The notes under the pieces are model-generated. The model was not told the origin of the DNA. It saw nothing but the letters and a program-made list of their open reading frames with translations, and ran no database searches. Below are positions 21,174 to 32,760 of a stretch of 64,000 nucleotides of DNA, in pieces; the first letter of the stretch is position 1; each line of letters opens with the position of its first letter. Both the position numbers and the translations under genes were made by a program. The DNA is from Humulus lupulus. Taxonomy: Eukaryota > Streptophyta > Magnoliopsida > Rosales > Cannabaceae. The stretch is taken from NCBI RefSeq assembly GCF_963169125.1, contig NC_084794.1, positions 75,675,665 through 75,739,664 of the forward strand, in the 5' to 3' direction.

Positions 21174-23759
21174 ATGTCCAACTCCTCTTCATCAGACAAG
21201 TCAGTAAGTGAGCGTACTCCCCAGGAGTTCTTGGAAAGGGTGAAAAGGATTCTCCCTCACTCCGCTTTATATTTGCTCAGCGAGGATGATTTCTTGAAAA
21301 GGTACTGTCCAATGGCGAGAGTAAAATAGACGATGATCCTTATATTGCCAAGCACATCACTCAGGGCTCCTAGTCTGGCTCTTCTCAAATTTCTTCTCAG
21401 CACAGTACGCCCCGCAGCTCCCAAGGCACATCTTAGCTGAGTCAGTCTTCTCAGCGGTATTGGTTAGGTTAGCGAGACTCATCGCAACATCCTTTGCACA
21501 GAGATACTAGTCGGGCTCCCCATCAATCTTCTTCTCAGCAAGAACATACCTAGGGTTCTCATCGCAATGCTACTCATTCTCAGGAGAGTTCTATTCTCAG
21601 GTTTTGGCTTAAGGTGGTTCACCCTCTTTCCAACAGCAAGACGACCTCGCCAGCTACACACTAGAAGAAGAGACGATAAAAGTAGTTCAATTCATCATAT
21701 TCTGGGGCCACCCTCGCCAATGAAATCATATGGAAACTAGTTGAGAAGCCTCACCCTGTTGATTATGAGGTTGTTTGGTTCAAGGGGGCATCCTCTGACA
21801 TGACTGAAGAAAAGGTAAAGAACTTAAGGAAGACCTTTGACCTCTCCAGCGTGTCTATTACTATCACTGGTCCAGATGATAGAGCTGAGGACCCCCATCT
21901 GGGTATGTGCACTTGGACACGTTCTACCATTAAGTCTGGGGCCCTACTTCCTCTTCATCCATTCTTCTATAGTGTTGCAGAAAATTTTGGTATTAGTCCT
22001 TCTCAACTGGCTCCTAATGCGATCTTGGGCTTATCTGCATTGTACATTCTCTATCACCGCAGAAAATGGGCTGCTCCAATGCCTCACAATATCCACTGTT
22101 TGTTTGACTTGAAGACAAACCCTTCTTAGCGCACCTCGGGATATTTTCACTTCCACCGTTATATGAGCGAGGGTACCAACACCTTCTTGGAAGAGATCTC
22201 TGGAAATAGCAAGGCATTTAGATATGCCGACAACTATTTCTTTACTAAGGATGCAGAGGCCAACTACTCAAAGTTTAAGCACATTGGGCCTTTTTATAGA
22301 CCGCTTCCAACCCAGGCTATGACAGTTAGGGCCAAGGCACTAATTTTCATGACCCCTGAGGAGAAGAATGTCAAGACCCTCATTACTCCAGAGAACCTTA
22401 GGAAGGTGGGGCTGTTTCTTCCTACCAAAGCCGATGTTCTGGAAGATGATGATCCCGAGCCCATGACTGCCATAGACTCTCCGGGACCCATTCATGTCGA
22501 GGAGGTACCCTCTTCGATGGTGCCAGCCAGACATGAGGACGATAAGGTGGGTGCATCTGTAACGTACTCATCGCTTGCTTCGGATGACTTTGATGAGACC
22601 ACGTTCGAACCCGAATCTCACTCAGAAGGTTCAATACTTTATCACCTTTATTTTAGGATTCATTTGTGCTTAATATCCTTCTAACATTTGATCTTATTTT
22701 GCATGCTCAGACATGTTTGGTTTTGTTCATACCCAGTAGAGCGTTCATACCCAGCAGAGGTCGACTCCCACCGAGGCCAGTCCTTCTATTCGAGTGGCAA
22801 AAAGGGCCAGGGTTGAGGCTGAGTCGGTCATGGAGGTTCCTCCTCATGAGGTGTCTCCTCCAACTCCTTTGGCGTCTAGTCCAATTCTTTTGGCATCTAG
22901 TCCTGTCGTAGAGGTAGAGCAGGCTTTGTCTACACTAGTTCCTCCCATTTTCAGTGATGTGGGTGTTTCCTATTCTGCGTCTGCTCCCTTATTTGAGCCA
23001 CATCAGTCTGCTATACGAAACTTAAGGGCTCTCGTGGACCGAGCGTCTCATCTGGAGAAGACGACAACAACTTTTAATGGGATTAAGAAGGAGGACTTGA
23101 ACACCATTCTAACGTAGTCACTCCTAGACATTTAGAGTGTGAGTCCTTTATAGTTCTCTTCCTGCCTTGTTAGCTTGTGCTCTGACGTTTATCTAACACT
23201 TGTATGTTTTTTTCAGGCACAGATGCTAGTCTCTCATAACCGTGATAGGTCTGGGGAGTATACCTCTACACTCTCCAACCTTTGTTTCGAGCTTGAAGTT
23301 ATCCGCCAAGAGGTGCTAGACCTAAGGTGTGTTCTTAGCTCAATGGATGCTGACATTGCCTTAAAGGATGAAGAGATCAACACCCTCCGTAGCACCATGG
23401 AGCTCAAACAGAAGGAAGAGACCGAGTTGGCTCTCAGGATAACCCAGATGGAGGGGAAACTTGTCGATCAGCTCCAACAGTCTGAAGTCGAGAAAGAGAA
23501 GTTGATTGCCGACATGGACCAATTGTGGAAGGATGCTCTTGTCAAGAAGGAGCAAGAGGTCAAAGCTGCCTTGGACAAGGCTCGAGAGGAGTATTTAGAG
23601 ATAGCTTTCTCTTGCTTTCACTTGATTAGGAAGTCCGACAAAAATCTAAACTTGGATTTCCTTCCCGAGAAGATGCGAGCGAAGGAGCTTAGGAAGTGTC
23701 TGGCTCGTGAGGCTACTGAGGCTCAGGATGGTCTTTCAGATGGTAATCCTTGCCCTTAG
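21174..23759 (+). pseudogene. Element B antisense ORF (putative gypsy-type transposon protein)
   Basis: Starts MSNSSSSDKSVSERTPQEFLERV. After frame changes, MTEEKVKNLRKTFDLSSVSI (21800) leads into ISPSQLAPNAILGLSALYILYHRR, FDLKTNPS, a stop, then TSGYFHFHRYMSEGTNTFLEEI and IGPFYRPLPT, the PF04195-like domain. An acidic segment follows to about 22630. Probable introns lie at about 22631-22710 (acceptor GCTCAG) and 23140-23217 (acceptor TTTTTCAG). The last exon (to 23759) is coiled coil (LRSTMELKQKEETELALRI, VEKEKLIADMDQLWKDALV). A few stops and shifts break it. The function of this family is unknown; extra antisense ORFs at this place are known in Tat elements such as Grande. Confidence 0.75.
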
Positions 23760-24303
23760 TCTTCTTTTGGTTTTTTACTTTGTTTTTCCTTTTATCCCAT
23801 TGGTGGGGAACCTTGTAAATGGCAATTTTTCATATGACATTTTATGCTTTTTTGTTATGATTACTCAGTGTATTGATTGAAAATTTTAATTTCCAATGCT
23901 TACTAAGTATATCAACTCACAACCCTTATTGGTTCAAGTTGTAGTATACTCTGAAAACATGTATTTTGCGTGCCATACTAACCTTATTCTTTTATGTTTT
24001 TCATGCTAACAACCATGGTAATGTGAGTAGTACAATACTTCACCAAGTACCATGAACAAAACAGTCAGGCCGACCACCCCATGGGTGATAGGCCGACCAC
24101 CCCATAAGGGAAATGGCTAGGAATCTCCCTACCAATGCCTTTTTTTGTTTTTGTTTTTTGCACTTTCGGAACATATGTTGAAAAAATGTCTTAGAAAAGC
24201 TTGAGCTTGCTTAGTACTTAAGGTCACTCCCTCATTGCTTGTGTATACCCCGATCGATATGTACTATATGCCCCCCAAGTGATCATGGGTTTTAAAGCCT
24301 TGG
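23760..24303 (+). other. aORF 3' flank and spacer of element B
   Basis: Non-coding sequence between the aORF and the 3' UTR of B. It contains paired GGCCGACCACCCCA motifs at about 24063-24107 and, from about 24170 leftwards on the minus strand, the segment matching the 3' flank of A (CAACATAT...). No gene is seen. Confidence 0.6.
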
Positions 24304-24567
24304 TCACTTGCTACTTGACCATGCCTTGCTTCGAGCATTTAGACACATAATACTATCCTTTTCACCCAATGATGCAAACAGCAAATGCTTGTCCCTCATT
24401 GGTAGTCGGGTGATGGTTTCATACTCAGTGGTAATGATACCTATACATAGATGCATATTGTGTAGCAAGTGTCGATCACGATCTACGTAATCTCTCGTGT
24501 ACTCGTTACAATGATTGTGGACAGAAGTGTCTAAGTTGGACAAATCGAGTCTAGATGAGCTAATCAA
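24304..24567 (-). other. Small open frame downstream of pol (element B copy)
   Basis: An 87 aa frame ending RSKAWSSSK. Its last 62 residues match the element A frame at 18217-18411, with a longer N-terminus here (MISSSRLDLSNLDTSVHNH). It lies in the sense orientation of B, after the repeat array. No domain is recognised. Confidence 0.35.
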
Positions 24568-24589
24568 GCCTGTAACGAGTCTTAGATGA

Positions 24590-25345
24590 AATTATCGATT
24601 GGTCCCTCAAGGACCAGATTCGATTATGATCTGATGATGGTGACTGGTCTTCGGATCAGTCTCTTTTTTTTTGATCGTATAGGTCGATAGGTTCATCAAG
24701 TACCAGGATTGAACGTGATCAAATAATGGTGACTGATCCTCGGACTAGTCTCTTTCGTTGATCATATGGGTCGATAGGTTCTTCAAGAACCAGGATCGAA
24801 TGCGATCAATGAATTTAGCGACAAGGTCCTTGGACCTGTCTCTTGTTTGGATTGTATGGGTCGATAGGCTCCTCAAGAACCAAGATTGAACATGATCCAT
24901 AATTTGGTGAAAAGGTCCTAGGACCTTTCTCTCATTTGTATCGTATGGGTCGATAGGCTCCTCAAGAACGAAGATCGAACATGATCCATATTTTAGCGAC
25001 AAGGTCCTAGGACTTGTCTCTCGTTTGGATCGCATGGGTTGATAGACTCCTCAAGAACCAAGATCGAACATGATCCATAATTTGGCGACGTCCTAAGACC
25101 TGTTGCTCGTTTGGATCGTATGGGTCGATAGGCTCCTCATGAACCAAGATCGAACATGATTCATAATTTGGCGACAAGCTCCTAGGACCTATCTGTCGTT
25201 TGGATCGTATGGGTCGATAGGCTCCTTAAGAACCAAGATCGAACATGATCCATATTTTGGCGACAAGGTCCTAAGACCTGTCTTTCGTTTGGATCTTATG
25301 GATCGATAGGTCCCTCAAGGACCAGAATCAAACATGATCCGATGG
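24590..25345 (-). repeat. Tandem array in the element B 3' UTR (about 9 units)
   Basis: Nine starts (ATGATC on the plus strand, at about 24627, 24714, 24797, 24889, 24978, 25066, 25154, 25243 and 25331) at roughly 83-92 bp spacing. The unit is that of 17090-18170, inverted, with CGACCCATACGATCC and CTAGGACCTTGTC cores. Confidence 0.9.
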
Positions 25346-25439
25346 GCTTGACAGGTCTACAGGACAAGTCCTTCGTTGAAAGAAATTTAAAGAACTAAGC
25401 GAAACTTAGGAAATTAAATCATTCATTGAAACACAATGG

Positions 25440-26690
25440 TTGTTACATAGATAATTTAAAAATTACTACATTTGCAAATTAAAACTTGTGTCGTTGCTAA
25501 AAAGTTTCACTGATAGTGCCGACGAGGTGTTCGCCATTCCATTAATTTATTATTCATTCTCCATTCAGTCAAGCTATCTAGAACGTCCCTGGTGGGATTA
25601 CCTCCTCCACAAAGTATGGTCCTTCCCAGTTATGTCCCGTTACCCCTACTGTAGTGTCCTTAGTGTTTAGGATCACCTTCTTGAGTACTAAGTCCCCAAC
25701 ATGGCATTTTTTATCTTTCACTCTGGAGTTGAAGTATCTGGCCATTTTTTGTTGATGTGCTGCTACTCAGAGACTTTCCTTTTCTTGTCTTTCTTCGATC
25801 AAATCGAGAGACTCTTCTATTAGTCGATGGTTCCTCCCCTAATCATATGTCTCTCGTCTATGCGATGGGGGAGTGAGTTCAACTGGCAACATGGCTTCAT
25901 ATCCAAACACCAAAGAGAATGGCGTATGCCCTATTGCCATTGGTGCTGTCATTCGATGTGACCATAGGACCTCAGGAAGTAATTTTGGCCAGGCTCCTTT
26001 GGCTTGTTCAAGGCGTTTCTTCAGAGTGTCTTGTTCACTACTTCTACTTGGACATTAACTTGGGGGTGTGCTACTGAGGAAAAGCTCTTTGTGATTCCAT
26101 GCCTCATACAAAAGTCGATGAACACATCACTGTCTTATTGAGTCCCATTGTCTGAGACTATCTTCTTTGGTTGGCCAAATCGACATATGATATTCTTCAC
26201 CACAAAGTCTAAGACTTTCTTTGAGGTTATGGTGGTGAGCAGTTCTACATCAGTCCATTTGGTGAAGTAGTCCACAGTTACAACAACAAATTGGACTCTT
26301 CCTCTTCTCGTAGGTAGCTTTTTGATTAGGTCGATCCCCCATACAGCAAAGGGCCAAGGGCTTTGCATCTGCGTCAATTCGTTAGGTGCCGCCCGTGGTC
26401 TCTTGGAGAACATCTGGCATTTGTGGCATCTTCTGACATAATCCATCAAGGCTTCATTCATCGTCAGCCAGAAGTATCCTTATTTTAGGATTTTCTTTGA
26501 TAGGTTCTGCCCCCCAGCGTGATCTCCACAAATTAACAACTTTGACTGGTCTGGTGTAACGCACCTTAGCAGTGGTAGGGAGTACCCTCGTCGGTACAGT
26601 ACCTCTTCGACTATCATATAACATGCAGCTTGTCTCACCAACTTCCTTGCTTTGTTTCGATCATTGGGCACTACTCCTTTCTGAGATAGT
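25440..26690 (-). pseudogene. Element B integrase
   Basis: The minus-strand piece 26671-26480 carries the zinc-binding start (CGDHAGGQNLSKKILK), joined by a stop to 26461-26135 (YVRRCHKCQMFSKRPRAAPN, AVWGIDLIKKLPT, FTKWTDVELL, KIVSDNGTQ). CHKC and the first two Asp of the D-D-E triad are present. Beyond 26135 the core continues in other frames (FSSVAHPQ, then QVEVVNKTL with the Glu) and dissolves into stops towards 25500. It should act on element cDNA in the nucleus, but it is broken here. Confidence 0.8.
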
Positions 26691-27180
26691 TAACAATAGG
26701 GGTCATCCATGTATCTCCTAACTCAACAGGTAGTGCCTCCTGCTCGGTTATGGTTCTTTCCGCCAAGTATTCGAAGGGAACGACATTTAGGGTGTCTGCA
26801 TCTTCGGCACTGGCAACCTTGGCTAAGGCATTGACATTGGCATTCTGCTATCTCGTGACTTGTATAATTGAGTATTTCTTGAACTGTGCCAACAATTCCT
26901 TCACCTTGTTCAGGTACTGCACCATCCTAAGTCTCTTGGCTTGATACTCCCTCATCACTTGGTACACCACTAGCTGGGAATCGCTGAATATCTCCAGGGA
27001 CTGTGCATATACATCCCGAGACAAGTGTAATCTTGCTAATAATGCCTCGTATTCAGCCTCGTTCTTTGAAGCATTGAATCCAAATCAAAGAGCACAATGG
27101 ATTTGATTATTCTCTGGAGTGATCAGTACAATTCCTGCGCCTAAGTTGTGCTCATTGGATGCTCCATCAACATATAGCTT
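26691..27180 (-). pseudogene. Element B RNase H
   Basis: The minus strand begins KLYVDGASNEHNLGAGIVLI (first Asp of RNase H present), continues with NASKNEAEYEALLARLHLS (Glu) and FSDSQLVVYQV (Asp), and ends with the ADALAKLAS-like tail (here NVNALAKVASAEDADTLNVV) before integrase. In-frame stops occur after IHCAL and VTR. Its upstream boundary is the foreign segment at 27181-27650. Confidence 0.75.
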
Positions 27181-27650
27181 GTTTTGGGTTTTATGCCCTA
27201 ATTAAAACTCAAATTCTTTGTAATATCATTTTATTATAAATAAAAGAATATAAATAATTTTTTGACTTGGTCAATCACTTTGCTCACATGTTTTATTTTC
27301 ATGATTATTTTTTTACTATAAACTTCTATTAAATCCCGATAATATAGCTAATCGTATTTATAGTGACGTAATCACAGTGGAATATAAATATGATTATATG
27401 TTCAAAATAAGTTAGTCCTAAGATTAGTCAGTGCACAGGATTTACACTGACTTGTCAATCTACAATATGATCTACTTACACATTACAGTGTTATGTTCTT
27501 TCCAGAACATTGGCAAAGTAGATAAGATTGGATGTATTTGTTACATCGGACTGGACCGATATTGACAATTGATAAGATAAGTAAACATGTCGTTATTATC
27601 TATTCTAGTCATATCATATAGTTGACCATAGGTCAATTTAATCTTAATTC
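27181..27650. mobile_element. AT-rich insertion replacing part of B pol
   Basis: RNase H begins exactly left of 27181 and RT ends at about 27650 (FGVDSGKFLEYIVNS). The connection region present in element D (40560-41220) is missing, and about 470 bp of AT-rich non-coding sequence takes its place. The left end TGTTTTGGGTTTTATGCCC recalls the minus-strand start of the solo LTR at 6186-8170 (TGTTATGATTAATGCCC), so this is perhaps a truncated LTR of a related copia family. No clear right LTR end or target duplication was found. Confidence 0.5.
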
Positions 27651-28359
27651 TGTGAATTTACTATGTATTCGAGAAATTTACCAGAATCAACTCCAAATGA
27701 ACACTTGAGAGGGTTTAACTTCATGCTATACTTTCTAAGTATTTCAAACCATTCCTCCAAGTCTTAAACATGCCCTCCAGCTTCTTTAGACTTGACCAGT
27801 ATTTCATCGACGTATACCTCCATATTTTTGCCGATCAAGTCTCAGAACATGCCATTCACTAAACACTGGTAGGTGGCTCCTACGTTCATCAAGCCAAATG
27901 GCATTACCTTATAACAGTACAATCCCTTGTCTGTCCAGAAGTTGGTATACTCCTCGTCGGGAGGGTGCATACTTATTTGATTATACTCAGAATATACATC
28001 CATGAATAAGAGTATTTCATGTCCTGCCGTTGCATCGACCAGTTGGTCTTTTCTGGGTAGTGAGAAGCAATCTTTGGGGTAGGCCTTGTTCAGATCTGTG
28101 AAGTCCTCGCATGTTCTCCACTTCCCATTTGGTTTTGGGACCAACACGGGGTTCGATACCAAATCAGGGTAGTAGGCCTCCCTAATAAAACTGTTTTCCT
28201 TGAGCTGCTCAACCTCCTCCTTCAGAGCTTGATATCGATCTTTGTCAAGCAGTCTCCTTTTTTGTTGCACTAGTGGATAGTTCTTGTCTATATTGATGAC
28301 ATGAATTTTCACGAATGGAGAATTCCAACCACGTCCTTGTGTGACCAGGCAAAGACGTC
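27651..28359 (-). pseudogene. Element B reverse transcriptase
   Basis: The minus-strand frame 28312-27842 (156 aa) has the gypsy RT blocks: QQKRRLLDKDRYQALKEEVE, VSNPVLVPKPNGKWRTCEDF, TDLNKAYPKDCFSLP, FMDVYSEYNQISM, CYKVMPFGLMNVGATYQ. After a stop the frame continues NMEVYVDEILVKS (near 27800-27820). The catalytic YVDD is YVDE here, replacing an invariant Asp. Fingers and palm are otherwise well preserved; the thumb and connection are lost at 27650. Confidence 0.85.
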
Positions 28360-29199
28360 CTAGTTTTTCTTATTAATTTCCACCTTTAACTCCTTCCCGA
28401 CTTTGATTACTCTAGTCAGGTCCTCCTCATCTAGTAGGACTTCGTCAAGATCTTCGAGTGGTCCCACCCCCATGACGTCATCCCCAAAGTGAGGATCGAT
28501 ATTGTTACCCTCGCTTTGGGAAACTTGCCATAACAACAAATCTTCGTTAAAAGGAGCCCCCGGCTCCAGTAGAGTGTTTTTTTCAACGTCAACTTCCATG
28601 TTGACAACCTCATCGGTTCCTTCATTCTCTTCGCAGCAGGTACCTATCATGTTATTTATGCATGGTCCTTTCTTTTCCTTGACCACTAACGTATTATAGC
28701 ATTCTCGTGCCACCCTTTGGTTACCTTGTATGCATCCTTGCCCTGCGCTGGTAGGGAACTTCAAAGATAGATGCTAGATAGATACTGCTGCATGTAATGC
28801 CATCAGAAGGGGTCTCCCGAGCACTACATTATAAGCCAGTGAGGAATCTACCACCAGGAATTCTGTCATTACTATCTCGTGCCTAGGGGCATCCCCCACC
28901 GTGACTGGTAGCCTGATAGTTCCTACTAGTGCTAGGCCTTCTCTCGTGAACCCATATATCACTTGGGAACATGGTGTCAGGTCCTTGATCGTGAGCATCA
29001 TCTTCTCGAGGGATGATTTGTAAATGATATCTACTGAGCATCCCGTATCCATCAAGCATCTCTTCACTCGGGCATTGGCGAGATGAATGGTAAGGACTAG
29101 AGGGTCATTGTGGGGGTACCGCCTTTCATCATCCTCTATAAAAGTGAGGGTTTCACTTTCATACTTTGGATTTTTTGGAGACCGCTCCTTGACTGCCAT
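28360..29199 (-). pseudogene. Element B protease and linker
   Basis: Minus strand 29199-28774: DPLVLTIHLANARVKRCLMD then DTGCSVDIIYKSSLEKM, with an intact DTG active site near 29045, and FLVVDSSLAYNVVLGRPLL. One stop follows, then 28764-28360, an acidic linker (DPHFGDDVMGVGPLEDLDEV) that leads to DVFAWSHKD before RT. This is the order expected in gypsy pol. One in-frame stop separates the two halves. Confidence 0.8.
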
Positions 29200-29348
29200 A
29201 CACTGGGAAGACTCCCCTACCTCATGTCTGAGGGTCCTTGCATTTCACTCACAAGCATTGTTACTGTTGCTTGCTATATGGGGCCCCCAACATATGGTAT
29301 CCAGTGGAAGTCTACAGCCACCAGCTCCAGTGGTGGACTACTTTGTCT

Positions 29349-31300
29349 TTAGAATTTTGGATTCCTGCTTCGGGTTTCAGCCTTGACTCGGTACCTTGAG
29401 AGTTTTCCTGATCGGAGAAGAAACTCTGTCTCATCCTTCAATCGTTTGTACTCACTTGTGTCGTGCCCATAATCATTATGGAAATGACAAAACTTATTCT
29501 TGTCCTTCTTTCCTTCTGAATGCAAGGGTGGTTGCTTTCCGTATGGTACCTTGTGGTATGTTTCCAAGTAAATCTCATCCCTTGATGTAGTCAGGACAGT
29601 ATAATTGGTGAACCTAGGCTGGTAGGGTTGATGCTTAGGCTGTTTGTCAGCTAGTGCTGACTTAGCTATCTTCTCTCCACCCTGCTCAGCACCTAAGGTA
29701 TTCCTCTTCTTACCGTTGCTCCCACTGCCGCCCTGAGGGTTTGTGTCATTCTCATCTGCCTTGACAGTAGTCGGATGGTTTATGCATTTTTCTTTCATCA
29801 TGATAGCATAATCTAGCTTGATGTATTTTTTGGTTCAGTTCAGGAACTCTTGCAAGGTGTTGATAGAATTCCTGTGTATACTATCCCACAAAGGACTACG
29901 ATAAATTATTCCTGCCAAGATGGCAACGAACTTCCCTCTTCTCCTACAGTGGACACTCAGTTTTCCTCTCTCATGAATCTTTTAATGTAGTATTTCAGGG
30001 ATTCATCTTTCCCTTGCTTGATGTCAGCTAACTGATTGGCATAAACTGGTTGAATCTTCCCGACACTAAAGACCTTTCATAATTCCTTCCTGAACTGCTC
30101 CCAGGAAGTGATGGATCCAGATTTGAATTTCCAATACCATTCCTGAGTTGAGTCAGAGAGAGTAGTAGGGAATACCCTGCATCTATAATCATGCTCCACG
30201 TCGAGTAACTCTATCTGATCATCGATCTTCCTAATGTGTTGTACTGGGTCATCCTTCCCAATGTAAGTTGGGAGTTTCGAGGTCTTGTATTTTGGTGGTG
30301 GTTGAGAAGCTTGGATATTAGCACTGAAGGGAATCCCACTTCTATGTGCCAACTCAATATTGGAAGGTTTCGTTGTCAGACCCTGGACAACCATGACGAG
30401 TGCATCTATTTGAGCCTGCACTGCTGATGGGATCGCTGCTCCAGGTAGGGTAGACGTCCCGGGTACCCCTCCTGAGCGTTGGTCCTCCTGTTGATGACTT
30501 CCCCCAGATCCTGAGGTTGCACATCTTTCCCCAGCCTATCGAACACAGTATTGGTGTTATTCATCGGTTCCTTTCCCTTGCGATACTGAGGGTGTAGGGG
30601 TGGTAGGTCCGCCTTGTCCCTGTCGGTGCGACCCTGCCCCTGAGCCTCTCCTTCTACATGACTTTGAGATTTTGAGCGGTCGTTTCCATTCCTATCATGC
30701 CTCTCAGATGTCTGACCCTCATCTCCTGTGTTGTTTTGTCGGTCCCCCTAGGAGGGGGCCTTCGGGTTGGTAATACTCCTACTCCGAGATGAAGTGTTAT
30801 TCTTCTTAGTCATGGAGGAGGCAGTCTTGGACTGTGCCTCTTCATCCTGTCTCTAGGAAAGTGGTTCTGAGAGTTTCCTTAGGTCCTACTCTTCCCCTGG
30901 GACTCTCTGTTACTGTTGTCTCGCATTCCTGCTGCTTTGGCCTAAGCCTCCCTCACCGCCTGTGCAGTAGCTTCAGCGTTAGCTTGGGCTAACTGAGTAT
31001 TACCAAGGCCACAGCAGCCTCCTGGTGTCTCCGATCAGCTTCCTGCTCCCTTCTGATCATTCTCTGGACCTGCTGATCTATCTCCCGTCGTTGTCATTCC
31101 ATAGTCACCCACTGAAGGTAAATTTCGGCAACAAAGGCCTTCTGCCTTGCCAAAAATTGTGCCATCTCCTCCTGGAGAGTGTCCTATGGATCCTTCGCAT
31201 CAGGTTGATCTCCAACCTCCACCTAAGGTTCATTAATGGGATCTATGGGATCCTGGGTGGTGGAATCCCTGGGAGCAGTCTTCTTTGTCTGACTGGGTTT
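29349..31300 (-). pseudogene. Element B gag
   Basis: The minus-strand frames include 30421-30077 (MQAQIDALVMVVQGL, PPPKYKTSKLPTYIGKDDPV, CRVFPTTLSDSTQEWYWKF, GSITSWEQF), the PF03732 core. After stops, KQGKDESLKYYIKRFMRE follows. The C-terminal frame 29801-29349 has CHFHNDYGHDTSEYKRLKDE, where the usual Cys is Tyr. Upstream sequence to about 31300 is Gln/Pro-rich gag leader with stops. It would encode the capsid and nucleocapsid in the cytoplasm. Confidence 0.8.
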
Positions 31301-31359
31301 TGGAGGCACCGTATGAAAGTGTGTTTCTTGATTTCATACTCTCAATGAGATCACCAAAT

Positions 31360-32366
31360 TGTTGACCTGTGAAATTGTCCTACGGTCGTATACGACACCT
31401 TTTGAATAATATAAATTGAATAAACAACAAAGTACGATTATCTTAAGTAAACACACAGGAATTTTATAGTGGTTCAGCCCTATTCTAATGAACAGTAATA
31501 ACATAATCCACTTAGTCTTCAGTATTGAATTACTCGATCGACAATTACAAGTACGAACTGCTGAGTTCTCTCATTAAAAAAAAATTCTCCCAAAATTCTA
31601 GAAAAAAAGATCCCTTGAAATGAAGCCCTGGGTCCTTTATTTATAGTACCCAGGGGCTGTTACATGACTACTAATACTAGGATCATGGTTTGGTACATGA
31701 TTATCAGGTAGTGGACATATGTGTCCACCTCCCCATGATTATGAGAGTGTGGGTCTTCTCGTTTTTTCTCTAGATCGTGGTGGATAATTCATGATAGAAA
31801 CCTCTGAGGAAGATGTTAAGTCTCTATTGGTATGTGAGAGTTAGGTCCTAGGCCCAACAACCCGAGCTTGGGCAGCCTGTGACCTTCTGAGTGCTGGACC
31901 TGTTGATCCTCTGGGTGCTAGGCCTGTTGATCTCAGTTTGAATGAGAGTGAGTATTTCTCAGTGAAGTGTACTTGGGGGTTTGAGCCAACCACCCTATGA
32001 AGAATAGGGTGGGCTGACCAACCAGGTGGTTCTTGAGCAGGTCAGGTCGACCACCCTAGGGGTTGGGGTCAGGCCGACCACCCCTAGGGATCCTTGGACA
32101 TGCTGGGGCCGACCACCCCTGGGGTAGAGGTTAGGCCGACCACCCCTAGAGCTCTTAGGCCTGCTTAGGCCGACCACCCCTAGGGGTAGGTGTCAGGCCG
32201 ACCACACCCTCAGGGGTTTAGGCTTGGTCGACTTCCCCATAGGTCTTGGACCTATTTTTTCTGCCCGTCGGTCTTTTCTCAATACTTTGTCATTTTTTCT
32301 CTGATTTTAATGTCACGTGTCGCATTCTCATTTTCCACGTCATCCTCGTATTTTTTAGGGATAATA
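31360..32366 (-). repeat. Element B 5' LTR
   Basis: It starts (plus sense) TGTTGACCTGTGAAATTG, like 18549, and ends GGATAATA where the sister ends GGATAACA. The minus-strand TATA box GTACTATAAATAAAGGAC lies near 31635-31650. It carries eight or so GGCCGACCACCCC-type units at about 31985-32215. Inside it, on the minus strand, ATTTGGTGATCTCATTGAGAG follows the LTR as a primer-binding site related to the one in D. Confidence 0.9.
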
Positions 32367-32760
32367 GTTCCGAAAGTGCAAAAAACAAAAATAAAATAGG
32401 CATTGGTGGTCAACCTATCACCCATGGGGTGGTTGACCTGACCTGTTTTGTTCATGGTACCTGGTGAAGTGTCACAATACTCACATTACCATGGTTGTTA
32501 GCATGAAAATCATAGAAGAGTAAGGTTAGTATGGCGCATGAAATACATGTGTTCAGAGTATACTGATACCTGAACCAATGTGGGTTGTGAGTTGATATAC
32601 TCAGTAAGCATTGGAAATTAAAATTTTCAATCAATACAATGAGTACTCATAACAAAAAATGCATAAAGGCATAAAATGTCATATGAAAAATTGTCATATA
32701 CAAGGTGCCCCACCAATGGCATTGAAGGAAAAACAAAGTAAAAAATCAAAAGAATACTAA

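Larger units (their letters stand above)
18549..32366 (-). mobile_element. Tat-type gypsy element B with both LTRs, inserted in element A
   Basis: 13.8 kb, minus strand. Order along the element: 5' LTR (32366-31360), gag, protease, RT, RNase H, integrase, repeat array, aORF in antisense, polypurine tract, 3' LTR (19592-18549). Flanking 5-mers are CTTCA (18544-18548) and GTTCC (32367-32371). The B copy of the target sequence reads CAACATATGTTCCGAAAG, so both flanks fit one site with the left duplicate mutated. RT catalytic loss, stops and a pol replacement make it non-autonomous. Confidence 0.9.

Noticed and set aside
18549..32366. A previously undescribed multi-gene system formed by the aORF, repeats and small frame
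   Set aside because: The arrangement matches known Tat retrotransposon architecture (antisense extra ORF and 3' UTR arrays), so it is not claimed as a new system.
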